Source: Paragonimus westermani | Taxonomy: Eukaryota > Platyhelminthes > Trematoda > Plagiorchiida > Troglotrematidae | DNA: 64,000 bases | Direction of reading: 5' to 3' | NCBI GenBank assembly: GCA_008508345.1 | Contig: QNGE01000117.1 | Span: 174,653 to 238,652 of the forward strand | In this document: one piece after another, positions 1 through 12,775 of the stretch | Layout: every line of letters begins with the position of its first letter | Position numbering within the stretch: the stretch's first letter is position 1 | Notes under the pieces: generated by a model | Seen by the model: the letters and a program-made list of their open reading frames with translations, nothing else | The model's database searches: none | Told to the model about the DNA's origin: nothing | Translations under genes and position numbers: made by a program

Positions 1-664
1 TGATGTCTCTCGCATCCAGCTGGAATCGGGTGTTCGTGATAGCCAGCTCGTGAGTAGCGCACACGTGCAGCAGACGATCACCGTTCTCGTTGACTGAACC
101 AATGCCGTAGGGTCCGAGGACTCCCGGCCAAGCTACCGAGTCGCGACCAACTCTAGCGTTTAAGTCACCCTGAACAAACAGTCGATCGCTCATTGGCGCC
201 GACCGGATTGTGGCGGACAGCCGATCATAGAACTGGTCCTTTGCATCATCAGTGTGACACAAAGTTGGACAATAAACACTAACAAATGTAGCACACTTAC
301 GTCGACTGAGTCGCAGACGCATGGACGGTATTTGAGGGCTGATGCCGTGCGGTTCGCCTATCATCAAACCATTGATGCGATCAGCGACTGCAAAACAGAC
401 ACCATGCTTCCGAACACCGTCTGCCGAGTAACCTATCCAGTAGGAGGTGTACCCAGTACCTGTTTCCCGCAACTTACCTTGGTCTGCAAGCCTTGTCTCA
501 CTCAAGGCTGCTATGTCGACTCCATATCGACGCAATTCGATCGCGATCAGGGCCGTGCGTCGTTCCGGTCGTTCTGTGGCGCTGCATCGATCCAGCAGCG
601 TGCGCACGTTCCAAGTTCCAATGGTGAGCGTCCTGCGTCCCCGGGCGTGTCTCAGATTGGTCAT
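1..664 (-). mobile_element. RTE-like non-LTR retrotransposon, endonuclease domain, open at window edge
   Basis: Reading the minus strand from the ATG at 664, the frame stays open for 221 codons to the left edge of the window. It encodes an apurinic-type (APE) endonuclease, the target-nicking domain at the N-terminus of non-LTR retrotransposons. Visible motifs are GTWNVRTLL about 15 residues in (metal-binding Asn), LSETRL near residue 60 (catalytic Glu), VSVYCPT near 130 and GDLNARVGRD near 165 (Asp/Asn pair). The catalytic His motif and the reverse transcriptase would lie left of the window. The protein resembles database entries often labelled craniofacial development protein 2-like, which are RTE or related elements. 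In-frame stops TAA TGA lie upstream of the ATG, so 664 is the first usable start. The absence of stops or frameshifts contrasts with every other retroelement fragment here and suggests a young copy. Confidence 0.9.
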
Positions 665-1148
665 CGTGTTCTTGAGACTCAGGTGAGTATTGTCTGTCCT
701 AGGAGGTCATTAGGCGGGAAGGAAAGGGTTTGGCAGTAGCATCTTTTCGCCGATGCACTGTCATGTGCAACGGATAGGGCGACCTAGTTTATCCTACGCG
801 ACGGCCGATGCAGCATGGTTTTTAGTTTACGTTGTATAATCATGGTTTGTATGGGCTTTGGATACTGCCAGGACGCCTAGATCTAGACAGGTGGACGATT
901 AGGACCCTGAACCAGAGCCTTCGACTCAAAAGCCTGTATCGCAAGGCAACGAGTGAGACATACGTGAACACACATAATCGTAACGACATCGACCACACAT
1001 TAAGACCAATGCTACTTCAGAGACAAACAAGTCACAACAACGAAACCAGGACGGACAAGAACAAACATTAAATCGAAGCATAACACAATACTCCGGTATC
1101 ATCCACAACGAGTCCAACTGCATTTTGTCTCGCTGCCGCCCTTTGGCC
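665..1148. other. non-coding stretch upstream of the RTE endonuclease
   Basis: No gene or clear repeat recognised. On the minus strand this lies immediately 5' of the endonuclease ATG, so it may be the 5' untranslated part of the retroelement; this is inference from position only. Confidence 0.4.
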
Positions 1149-1482
1149 AATCTGACATGGCTGAACCTGCAAAGACCGACGTCCCAGTCAACATAGCCTG
1201 CCGGATCAAAACAGTACCAAGTCTGATCACGACGGCGAGGTAGCAGAGAAGGTCAGGGGCCGTGAACGGAAACACGCAGTACGCATGGGTACCATATGCG
1301 CCATAGTTCGCGGTGCCATGACTCTATGGCGTTGTGATGTGTGCGGCCGCGAATGCGCTGACCACCTGACCTTTTTCTTCCACCTTGGTGTGGTGATGGG
1401 GCTTGTGTGCTGTTTTGATCCGGCGGACTGTGCTGACTGCGACTTCGATCCTTGCAAGTTCAACCTTGTCAGATTAGCCGGA
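1149..1482. repeat. 334-bp imperfect palindrome (inverted repeat)
   Basis: The left arm read forwards matches the right arm read on the minus strand. Over the outer 70 bases (1149-1218 against 1482-1413) the match is roughly 80 percent, including the shared block GCCGGATCAAAACAG. The match continues through a GGTCAGG block, and the centre lies near 1315, flanked by GCGCCATAG and CTATGGCG. Both strands happen to stay open here for 68-90 codons, a by-product of the symmetry. It lies upstream of the minus-strand RTE endonuclease and may belong to that element or be a separate fold-back repeat. Confidence 0.8.
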
Positions 1483-3246
1483 GGGGAGTAACCAGACAAA
1501 AGGCAGATGCGTTCGTTGCGGTTTGATTCGGCTTGATGTCTGTTTTTGCCTAGTCTGGTTTTGTATGTGATTGGTTTGTCTGTGCGATATTCCTATTCTT
1601 CTGTGAGTGTACTGAATCTCTTGAATTGTGACTGTCGAGCTTGTTTTAGTTGGTTGATGCCGTTGAATCTGTGTGTGTGTGTGTGCATCACGTGCCGCCT
1701 TGTCTAATGTAGCCATTTAACTCATTGAACCGGCTGGCAGCATCCCCTGTGACAAGTACCGAGCTACTTCTAATGCTGCTTTGATTGAAGCACATGTTCT
1801 TCTCCAGAGAATCATGCCAGTGACATTTGCGTAACTTATATCCATCCAGAGGACATCCATTTTATCATCACTGAAGTGAACGTACCACAGTATATGAATC
1901 AAAGTAACATAGTGTTTCAGTTCGTGAAAAGCAGGGTTGTTTGCTATCGAATAAATGTAATGTTCATTTTCTTATGTTCCGACCTCCCAGTTTGTTTAGT
2001 AATCATTATACAATACCCCGGGAGATACCAGGTTTGGACGGTAACTGGTACCGTAACGTACGTTTTATTGCATTGGAATGTGATCATAATGTTCGTCCGC
2101 TGCTCACTCTGTTAAAGCCACTTGTCGCCGTGTTTTTTGATGTTCTAACTTAGCGTGTGGCAGAATTTATAAGCTTCTGGATCTATTGAAAATCCTTTAT
2201 CTACTGAGCTATCTCTGAAACGTTGATGTCTTCCTCTTCCAACATCTGTCAGTTCACCTTCTCGTCGGATGTTGTGAGCAAGATGAACTGAAAATGAAGT
2301 TCTGGCTAGTTAGGGTTTGGAAGCTTGGCATCGTATTCATCCTTAAGACTGCTAGCAAATCGGTGCAGTAACTGCAATATCGATTTATATCTGGTTGTTA
2401 AGCTATCTGATGGCCTAGTGTGGTCGTATAATTTGTTCGTGGTTTCTCCTCTCCCCTACTTTTTGTGTGTACTATATAGGCCTTTCAAATAAAATCCAGT
2501 CCATTGCTTTCTAATGAAAGTTGATTTTTTTTCGCAAAACATGTTCGTTGTTCATTCGCCAATAAGCAACACCGCTAAAACAAAGGGTGACCGTGTCGAT
2601 TTGTCATGATGTGTGTGTGTTGTGCTATTGTTTTTGCAGGAAGCATGTGATTTTCACGCATGTGGTCTGACGATGCAATTTTTTCTTTTGCAATGACCTA
2701 ACAGCTTACGTTATGCTCATAATCCAGATTAGTCAATCCACTTTAGTCACAGTTGAGAAGGTCCACCAAATCTTCATTCATTACCTGCTACGAGTGTTCC
2801 TGCCGGCTTACCAAAGTACCGAAAAGTACCACTCCCGTGTACGAAGACCGTGCAGATCTAATTAGTCGTTATCACCAAAAATCACACGGTTCCAATGAAG
2901 TATCCATCCTTTTTAGACGATGCCGAATATGTTCAAGATTAAGGACATCCGGTCTTTTCATCTGTCAACAGTTCACTCAATAGCAATGCTTATTGCGTCT
3001 CCTGTGGCGAATTTCTATACAAACATTGATTACGGCTTAGAAGATTGCCGTCCAGATCACTTTGAACTTTTCAGACATTAGTAAGTTGATTAGCTGCTCT
3101 CACTACTGTCCGCGTATGGGGGCGGACTTTTCAGAAGAGAGGTCGACTACACGCATCAACCACGTCATGCTCATGCACGTCTCGAGGTGAGCGAAGAGGA
3201 GGATATTGTGGCTGTGTCACGGTCTGTCATATAGCTTACCTTACTA
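1483..3246. other. intergenic or intronic DNA, no gene seen
   Basis: Contains a (GT)7 run at 1671-1685 and a short (GT)5 run at 2611-2620. Short open frames occur on both strands but show no recognisable protein features and no supported splice structure. Confidence 0.5.
1671..1685 (+). repeat. (GT)n microsatellite
   Basis: About seven GT units in non-coding sequence. Confidence 0.85.
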
Positions 3247-3551
3247 ACTGTGTCTCCTCTCGAGACGATCGGGCAACCTGATCATTGCTCACAAGCGAGA
3301 GTGGTTGAGCGTTCAGATTTGATAATTCGCTCGTGCCTAATGTGAGGTCAATGGCGCAGTGGTTAACACGGTTGCCTCATGATTCGAATGTCCGGAGTTC
3401 AAATCCCGGCCGTGGCAAGGATATGCACTACTGACGAGCTCTAATGAGAGCGAAACTCGAGTCTAGTGCTTCTTTTCGAAAGAGGCTGGCTGGAAAGTCT
3501 ATCTGAATACGAACGTTGCGATCAAATGTGAGTGATGGTCAACTTGAAAAT
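3247..3551 (+). repeat. tRNA-derived SINE, copy A
   Basis: About 300 bp. The core holds a pol III type 2 promoter: A box TGGCGCAGTGG at 3352-3362 and B box GGAGTTCAAATCC at 3394-3406, spaced as in a tRNA. The tRNA-like head is followed by a conserved tail containing GCGAAACTCGAGTCTAGTGC and GGCTGGCTGGAAAGTC. The same unit recurs at 12464-12775, 47340-47690 and 59700-60005, with partial copies at 12105-12410. Copies differ by substitutions and small indels, so amplification is old. Confidence 0.85.
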
Positions 3552-6500
3552 GTACTGTCCGCCATACTTAAGTTGACTGACTTACTGTATTAAAAATATG
3601 CGTAAACCATTGGTAACTTAATGGTTCTGTCAAAGGGTGCTTGGATGAGCTTAAACATTAGTCCGTAGAGTGATCTTGGGTTATATGCTTATTAATACTG
3701 ACGCATTCGCCTTTCTGGCTCATGACTCCGACTGGCTGTCAATCAGGGTTAGCTCAGCACCTACACCATCTTCTTTTGGACATGAAGGTAAAGGTTGTCC
3801 TGCCAGAATCTAATAGCAACAGCTAGTCTCCGCTTTTTTGGGTCTGCATGTAAGCACTCAGAAGGGGAAATTGAATGTGTATTGCCGTTGGCTGAATGAG
3901 TGATGCCTGTCGGGTTGACAGTAATTCTGTTCGACACCGTTTTCAGCACACCACCTACGCGAACACTTTGGAAAACGATAATCGTATCGCAACCGGTCCA
4001 CTCTAGAATGCTGGGCACACACAAACGAATGAACACACAAAAGCTAATTGCTGTTGGACTTTGAGTTGATAGCAAGGGTCAAACGGGCGCTCACACATGT
4101 TCCATTCGGAATGTAGACTTTTTCTGGTGATCACTTCAGCTACTGCACATCTGATAAACAGGAGATTGATAGTTATATATCTTTTTCACTGATTATAGCT
4201 CAGGTCCGTGCTCGACTGCTTGCTTTTTTTTTTGACAAAACCGTATGGAATAGCTGATCTTTATAAAAACTTCTTTTGGGGAATTCATCTTGGCTCATCA
4301 ACTGGCAACAGTGTATATCGTCAACGTCCTCTCATTCGTGCATACTCCTCTGAAGTTTCACATTTGCCTCAGTGGAACGAAGTTATCCAAGTGAGTAGTT
4401 TGTCCACTCCTAATTGTCCTATGTACAATTTCCACCGAATCAAACCGTCCTCTCGTTGTACGATACTTTCTTTTGAAATATTTGTCTGTCTATCGTTCCC
4501 GATCTCTTCAGTGTAAGTAACTTACTTCTTTGAACTATTTAAATGCTTATAGACCACAGTTCGGATAGAATAATCACTGATGGTACGGTATGACTTGTTG
4601 ACTATTTCCTTGTCTTCATGGCCCCATCAGGTATTTTCAAACTTACCAACGAATACGCGCATGGTAATGGACTAGACAAATTACCGTAGAATGATTGGCC
4701 TAAAGACTAAGTATCAAGAGCAGCTGTTCGCCTGTTTATTAACAAGATGGTTATAGTTTGAATTGTTACGGGTTATTTCAACTAATTTATTCTCACAGTC
4801 GATCACATCTGCAGTAAATTTCTGGGCTTGAACAGTTTGTATGGAAGCAATGGTTTCGTGTTCGTGGGTAGAATTTGGATGCATATGCCTCAGCAGCGTT
4901 GTATCCTCTTAATTCACCAGTAACTATGATGTACTCTTTTCGATTCTCTCCCAACACCCTTCACCAGCAAGAGTTATGCATTTTAAGCTCTCTGATGGTG
5001 TTGATTTGAGTGTTGTTGTTTCTTACACTTCTAGACCAGCATTGGTGCAATATGGCTATTCTCTTCTGAACGGGTGTTCGAGCGCCGTAACCTATCTATT
5101 CATGTTCCGGAATGCGCGGATTTTTCTACTCAATAATTACTAGTCGTTATCCGCCAATTATGGAAAAGCATTCAGACTTAGTTAAGCAGTAAGCGTCCAT
5201 TTCGGCTCATTCAGAGTTGCTTTCTACCTCTAGCATGAGCTGGTTCCTCCACGCAGAGTACGTTTTTGTGAGAGTTGGACGATTAGCTTTTGTGTGAGTG
5301 GTTCGGAAGGATTGTTTGCAACCCTTGTGTCACCTCTAAGCTCCCTCAACTTTTTCATAATTCACAACTGGTCACACGTGATTCTACTAATATTTAATGA
5401 AAGATCTCAAGCTGATAAACAAACTCATAAAATTTCTGTTCTGCACAGTGTTTTCTAGTATCCACTTATGACGACAGAATCTCTCAGGAGATCGGTCGCC
5501 CTCCATAGCAAGACCTGTATAGCAAATTGATCCAGCACGTACTCAGAGTTACACGTGGACTCCTGGCACTAACACTCAGCTGTACAGTTATCTGGCACCC
5601 CTTATCTATCTAGAATTTCGGTGATTCGAGAACTCACTTGTGTAAGAAGCACATAACGATTGAGTGCATGATAGTACGAACTCTTTTGTCACACCGTTGG
5701 CATGTCATTAAATTGGTGATCTTACTGTTCTGTTTTGTTTTCAGCCGTTCTAAGGTAACTCTTGTTTTTTTTATCGTTCCCGCACACTTGTAATGGCTTT
5801 GGTATCTCAGATGGCATCTTTTGTGGTATGTGAAGTCTCTTGTTGACTTAGTTGGAAATTGATTTGACTAGATTGTAATTTAAACTTTAGCCCTCGTATT
5901 TGTGAAGCGAATATATTGCTATCGATTTCATGTATAGGCTGCTCTAGTAATCTCATTTCACCTGACTTTTCCAAATCTACAAAGAGAACGCCTTACCCCC
6001 CTTGTCAACTCCAATCGTTAACCGCTGACTTATTCTGTAAGGACATAGCTCGCGATAAACTGTGCCAAGAAATTTATATCCTGTAGAACGGGTGTAGAAA
6101 AATGACATGAAATTAGTTATTCTCTAAAAATAAACATTTCTGGTCCCAAGCTTGTTTGGGTTCGGATGATGTCTTGAACCAACTGTTTAAACGATGTTGC
6201 TCTGAGTGCATGATTGACATTCAGGCCTAAGATATTTGGTGCTATCGACGGATACCTCATAGCTTATTCGTTGGATTTTAGTCGATCTTGTCTCTGTTTT
6301 CATAGCTGTTCTATTAGGATCTTGATTTTCTCTAAACAAACCGTCAGTACACTTTTCGTTGGCTGTTTGAACTAATTGTTGCATAGCCACCTATACTGAT
6401 AAATAACACGGTCAAATCGGGAATGTATCCTAAATTTCCGACCAATAATAACGTTGAGAGATTACATGGAAAGACGAGCACAAAAATCACCCAGAACAAT

Positions 6501-9500
6501 ACGTTATAATCACTTTGAAAAAATGATTTGTTCCTATGGTTAAAGTTCCACAGCCTACCGTTGTCGACGTGCAGTGACCTTTTCAATTCTGTCTTTAATT
6601 TAGCACAATCCTCCCAGTTGGGTATCGTCACGGCTTTCTTCCCTGTTATTATGTAACACTAGTCTGATCAGCGACTTGCATTCACTATGAACAGAGTCGG
6701 TTTTACACGTATAACACCTTACCGTAGGTTCCTTAACAGTGTGTGTGTATGTGCTTATCTATATGTGATTGCTCTCTGGTGTGTATCCAAATCTAAGTGC
6801 TGTTAATGTTGTCATTTTTCTACTGATGGTATCCGATCGACATCCGTGCTTTCAGTTTTGAAATAGCTTTGCCAAACTACTAGGTGAACAAGTCAATCAT
6901 TACGACAGATGGCAGGATGCGTTGAACAATTTCCGTAAATTCGGGCCTAGTCTCTGGATACAGTCGTCAAATTCCACACATCATACAACTCTGTTGTGAC
7001 TGTCAATCACTAGTTACGGATACTAACTTTTTGCACGTATTCACGCAATCATTTTAACTCACTGAAACCATTATCACGCTGTTCACGACGGAATGCACCA
7101 CCTTCATCGACACATCATTAGCAGTTGGCACCGACTATGTTTTCTCTGTCCGTTTTTCCTAATAACCGTTTCGATTATGATGTTGTATCCGCAGTTGTGC
7201 ACTTATAGGTATCCATCGTTCAGTTGTCGATCAAGTTCATTTGTGCCCCAGCTCGAAGGTTTGGATTTGAGTCCAACCGCAGCCTATCACATGAGACACA
7301 TGTTGGTTACTACAAGCGGCCTAAATCAGTGTTTAACTGGTCGGTTCTGGTTGTACATCAAATGAACTGGTAAGTTATCGTCAGGATTGGTGCAGTTCAG
7401 CTAATACACTAGATTTTACAAAGGTTGAATGATTCACGACCCACATTGAAGCTGTGATGTTGAGTGTGGAGAAGGAAGCAGATGAGTGAAAGTCACCGTC
7501 GCATAGAAGGATCAATAATCATGGTTTAGTTGCTCGTTGCGTTCTTTATTTTGAATCTTGTATTTAAAATGTGTCCCAATTTGGCATGAAGCACATTATG
7601 ACGTTCTTTTCTGAGGTCGAAAGAGTGTTTCCGTTGATCTGATTGCGAATTGGGGAATATTGACTTTGACTGATGCAAATCCCAGTTTTTCAAAGTAGAC
7701 GAATCAGCCCCTGGAGTAGATGGAAGTGCTTAAGGGGAGATATTGTGTTCTGAACAGGAGAGATACGACAGAGAGTCGCTTCAGATGTTTGAATATTGGA
7801 ATCCAGATGTGATTCTGATTGACTTTCAGTATGTAGTTAGTAACCTGCTGTGTTTACAGCAAACTCGTCTACAATATTTACTTTCGAACCTGTGTGTGGT
7901 TCCATATTGATTATATTGAACAAAGTGCTGTCTTCACTTCAAAGTCTAGCTCTCATGTAACACATATTATGTGGGTTTTCCATGATGTCACATTTTGGAA
8001 GGTATTGAGTGACAAACTGAAATATTTGAGAATCACCGGTTTAGATTATCCAACAGAGACCAATTCATTTCATGGGCACGTCTGTTCCAGGAAGCCACAA
8101 AATTATTCTGCTGAATCATTTTCAAAGTGGTACAGTTGTTTTCACTTTTCTATTCGACATAATTGTTATGGTAGTGCATTGCTTATCGCGTTTATGTATA
8201 GTTTGTAAGTGTTACCAGTTTCGTAACGTGTATCCGTCCGTCTGTTTGATGCAGAACGGTACATTCAGTAACAAAATTGTATACATGCTCCACCTCTTTT
8301 GTACTGTCTTCTTTCTTATCAAGTCGACAGTAATGTTGGGCTGCAAACGAACAACCCTCATAGAAAAATGATAGGCTGATTTTATCTGAATAGTCTCTTG
8401 AATGGCCTGCAAGCAATCCTTAATTCGGTTTATTCATAACATCTCACTTCCGAACGGAAGCTTCTTCAGATTGGGTGAACTAGTCTCAATTTTGGGGCAA
8501 TTTAGGATGGACTAGGCTTGAGCGGATGAACGGCTTAGAAAGTGATGGGCTATTGGTCAAGTACATACAGATAGGATTTGAAACTAGGTTCAGATTGTCA
8601 TTTACGATATGAAGCTTACAAGCTGTTCTAAAATTATGAAATCAGTCCGTCTGAAACATACTCCAACTAGTCCTTTTTGATTAGTTTTTGTATGCAGTGA
8701 ATCATACTCATTAAGAGAAAAATGGGCACTAAGAAAGTCTGTGTAAGCCAGATCGTTATGGTGCTGTCAAAATGGTCTCACGTTAGCCAGCGGTATGAAT
8801 GTTAAGTGTCTGTGTTAATGTGTGTGTGTGTTGTGCANACAACTCATCCGCTTCCGTTTTCAGAAACTTGAGCATCTGTGGTCTTCTATCCATTCTTTTC
8901 TCCGGCTTTGTTGATGTAATGTATGATGAATGGTCTGCCTGACTTCTCATAGTCCAATGAGAACTTTGCTTTTAATCCTTATCTTCTCTGAGATGCACTA
9001 ACCTGCACTCCTACACTGCAATGCTTCTTGTATTACACTTCAAAAATCTTTCTTCTCAGTGTAGATCTCGTCATTGCAGCCTCTCTCTGTTTAGTTTCCG
9101 AGAGATAGGAGTTTCCTTTCCTTATTAGCCAATCAAGTGGCTAACCAGCAATGGCCGGCTGGATACGAAGGCCCCACTGGCACACCTCCCAGTCTTATTC
9201 CTCCGGGTTTACACTGGATATGTGGTGTGTTGGTGGAACTGCAATTGGTGCAGCGGAAGCCAATTGCAGTGATGTCTAAGCGCAGGCGTCCTTTGGCTTC
9301 GGTCACTGTGAAAGGCTAATCCGAATCGGTTGCCGCCAACCGTGTATTCCTCAGTTAACAAAGTATCTGCCGCTGTCTGAAGTTGAACCGGTTATCATCT
9401 TGTGATAGGTGACCGAAACGGACATGTGATTATTCCAACATGGTTGGAGATCTTAACGCGGTGGTGAGACATGGCCGAAGCTCACAGTAGGTGGATTGTG

Positions 9501-12104
9501 GATATCTCGGACGACCGGACAAGCTACTGTTCAACGATATCGGACCAACGGACGAGAAATGACAGATAAAAAACCTACGACAGAAAGTGTTAGCTACACG
9601 TACAAACCAGGCAGAAGTTCGTACTGTATGTGGCTGGAACTCGTAGTGGTGTTGTGAACTGGGATTCCGGCTCATAAACGCGGGTGCGGGTGTGGTGTTG
9701 GAACATGTTGAGTTAGACAATAATGATCGTGATCTATTGAACGACGTTTTGCTATAGTGTGACCGGAATCCATGTGATTCGCAGTCTAGTTTTTGTCCTC
9801 GTCACGTCACTAGATCGATTTGAAAATAGGGAAATGATTAGCACTCCATGGGATGCAGTTTAGCATCCGGGATAGCCAAACGATTTTAGCGGTTTCTACA
9901 AACCCTGTCGCACGAAATATAGGGAGACTAAAAGACATGGTTGAAACGAAATAACAGGGACGACGAACATTTTTATTACGGTCAAATAAACGATGGGTAT
10001 TGTGACTGGCTTTCAGTCCAGCAACCCATGATTCGCAGTGCAAAGTGACATTCATATTTAGTATGGTCACAGAAACCGTACAACAGTTAGTAAACATCAC
10101 TGCGAAATAATGAAGTAGAGGAAACCACTTGGTTTAATCAGCTGTGAATACAGGACTGATTGGAAATACAGTTTCTTGGATTCATCATGAGTGTTTTGTT
10201 CGTTTAACTGAGAAGAGAAAATGTAGTCTGTGGTGGTCGAATGCATGAATAAACAAATGTCATGATTACAAACAAGTGTGCTTCATCTGACACACCGGAG
10301 ATAAACACACGCTGATCGTATAGAGCCTTTTCATCCCCTGAAATGAGTGAACCGACATTGCTAGACGGTTATTGAGATGCCGACTTTTTTTTAAGTTACT
10401 TAACGCTTTTTTTTTGCTCTTTGCTTCCTCAAATTTCGGACCAGAACACTCCACAGTTTGTAACTTGATACGAAGAGAATGTGGTCATTTCTTCAGAGGT
10501 TTTTGGTTGGCTGGCCTGCAGTCGTGATCTTGACTTCACATGAAGTCTGTGCAGCTTGTTAGTTCTTCGGTTGAACAAAACATGGAGACTTAACGCCGGA
10601 TGTTCGACTTGATAATTACTTTAGGGTGGACATGAAGAAGTTCGAGTTCCAAAACACCATAGTAGCCTGTCGAAAAATCACGTAAGAAAAATAGCAAATA
10701 CACATTGGGACTATCTTTTGTAGAATTTCGACTCATAGATTGACCATATACTTCCGTTTATATCGAACAGCGTTGTCAGGACGAAGAGAACGCAAGCAAC
10801 GAGTTCAAATGAGGTTAACCACATCATAGGTCGACATGGTAAGTAGACATGATAAAATTACGTCACAGTTATACCGCACCTGGTACCGTGTCAGTTTAAT
10901 CGATCACGGTGTGGGTAGTGAGACGTGGGAACAACCAATCCTGAGCAAAGCATTTCTGTGTACACATGGGTGGATTATTCAATCGAATTTCGCTCGCCTC
11001 AGCTGTGGCCAAAATTCGGCTTCTTACGTCTTCCGACTGACGACCTTTGACTTGGCAAATCGGGCGAAAAGAACCGGCCGGGTTAACGGTATGGTGCGAA
11101 GACAAGATGTGCCCCAATTACGCCAGAAATTGTTTCATTGACTCTGCTATTGACCCGGGCTGGATGATGCTTAGGGATATGTTCAGATGAGCGCCTGGTC
11201 GTGCGACCCACGTTAGTTTCCTAGAAGCAACCAAACGATTGTACACAAAAGAATACCGCAGTATTGAGCCCTTTATCCTCTAACGGTAGACACTAGCAGC
11301 ATAGAATAATCTATTGACAGCAGTGTCCGATCTCCTAGTGATTGTTCCAGCTAGCCTGTCACCTTTGATTAATAACGAAATGTGCACTGCTTTCTTTTCC
11401 GCTATGGACACCTTATTCTTTCTCTCACTACGTTGCATAGTCTTGTTTACAAATTGTTCGAGGTAGCCGTTTTGCAAGCATAGTGTGCGTAGCGACAACA
11501 GTTAATCGAAATTTCTGTATTGTATACATATTTTCATGACTCTATCAGTCGAACAGTTTATGAGGTTTCGTTTCTGCATCAGAGGAACAAAGTTACTCAA
11601 GCGAATATACTGCCCGTTCCCGATCTCATTGGTGTATATCTTGCGTTGAACCGATCCATCAGCACGGCGCCGAATGAGCACTTCCAGAAAAGCTAATTAA
11701 CTGTTGCGTCCAACATCTGGTGTAAATGTTACGTTCATATGGGCCGAGTTGAAAATGGCTAAGATACCCGTCGAATCAGCATGACCCCTAACCACACAAA
11801 GAGTATTGTCCACATATCCCTTACAAACGTCATATCCACGAATGGCTTGTTCTAGCTGGTCATTCTTAAGCTTTGCCATGAATATGTCTCAGTGGGGATC
11901 CCGTTGCCACACCGTCCATTTGTCGATATAGTTCTCCACTGAACTTAAACGTACTTTTTCAGTACAAAAAGTGCAATAAATGTTTCAATTTTGTGAAAGG
12001 TATACTGGCATCTTGACCGTTGGTCACAGTATAACCACATGAATCGTCTATTGTAACCAAGCACGATACGTCAAGAAGAAGCAGTTGTTGCCCGATTAGG
12101 TCAA
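3552..12104. other. long non-coding stretch, no gene recognised
   Basis: No conserved protein was recognised on either strand. One ambiguous base (n) occurs at 8838 next to a GT-rich run at 8817-8835. Open frames of 60-104 codons (for example 4208-4516, 7093-7365, 7894-8208, 10836-11141) are within chance expectation for about 8.5 kb at this base composition. Given the downstream DDX11 exons, part of this may be DDX11 intron, but no earlier DDX11 exon was found. Confidence 0.45.
8838..8838. other. ambiguous base (n) in assembly
   Basis: Single undetermined base just after a GT-rich tract at 8817-8835; consistent with an unresolved or polymorphic position. Confidence 0.95.
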
Positions 12105-12410
12105 TCATGTAAATTGAACATCACCCCCGATTGATCTTACTGTCGCATTTTCAAACTTTCCACTCAGCCCCTTTCGAAAAGAAACACTTGTCTCGAGTTT
12201 CGCTTTTGTTAGTGCTCGTGGTTATTACATATCCTTGCCATGGCCGGGACAATGTTAATGGTTTCTGTGAGCGAAACTCGAGTTTATTGCTTGCTTTCAA
12301 AAGGGGCTGACTGGAAAGTCCATGGGAATTCGACGACTATGATCAATTGAGGGTGATGCTCAATCCATATGAAAAACAAAACTCTCTACTACTCATTAGT
12401 AATCAGAATG
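12105..12410. repeat. fold-back pair of tRNA-derived SINE tails
   Basis: The segment 12105-12252 is the SINE tail in minus orientation (it contains CTCGAGTTTCGCTTTTG and the B-box-side CATGGCCGGGA). It is followed directly by a plus-orientation tail at 12260-12410 (GCGAAACTCGAGTTTATTGC, then GGCTGACTGGAAAGTCC). The two face head to head with only a few bases between, forming an inverted repeat with arms of about 110-140 bp. Confidence 0.75.
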
Positions 12411-12463
12411 TCGCCCAGCAGGTTAATGATTCCTGATTTCAAATTGAAGAACAGTTCTGATCC

Positions 12464-12775
12464 AGGGATCATCGGTTAGAGTTAACAGGTCAGTTACTGT
12501 GTCTCCTCTCTAGGCGATCGAGCAATCAGACCATTACTCACAAGTGACTGTGACTGAGCGTTCACACACGGTGCTTCGGTCGTGCCTAATGTGAGTTCAA
12601 TGGCGCAGTGGTCAACACTGTTGCCTCATGAAGGCGTGACCGGATTTCTAGCCTCGACCGTGGTAAGGATATACACTAGTGATGATCTCTAATGTGGGCG
12701 AAAGTTGAGTCTAGTGCTTGTTTTCGAAAGGGGTCGATTGAAAAATCTATGTGAATGCGATCAGTTGAGGACGAT
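12464..12775 (+). repeat. tRNA-derived SINE, copy B
   Basis: Same family as the unit at 3247-3551. The A box TGGCGCAGTGG is intact at 12601-12611, but the B-box region is mutated. It shares a 5' extension (GAGTTAACAGG) with the copy at 47340, which may mark the true family start. It lies just downstream of the fold-back tails, giving a cluster of three insertions in about 670 bp. Confidence 0.8.

Noticed and set aside
1285..1491. Cys-rich 68-codon plus-strand frame as a zinc-finger protein
   Set aside because: It lies within the imperfect palindrome, and the opposite strand is equally open; the Cys residues do not form a regular zinc-binding spacing.
4208..4516. Plus-strand open frame with a GTGAGT donor-like site near 4391 and a possible acceptor at 4203, as a DDX11 or other exon
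   Set aside because: The encoded residues do not match DDX11 or any family I recognise, and the T-run after the acceptor encodes an odd Leu/Phe stretch. A single GT/AG pair around about 185 nt is expected by chance in this much DNA.
9440..9560. Plus-strand GDLNA motif as another RTE/CR1 endonuclease fragment
   Set aside because: Only about six residues match, an in-frame stop follows 11 codons later, and the surrounding sequence does not continue the endonuclease pattern.
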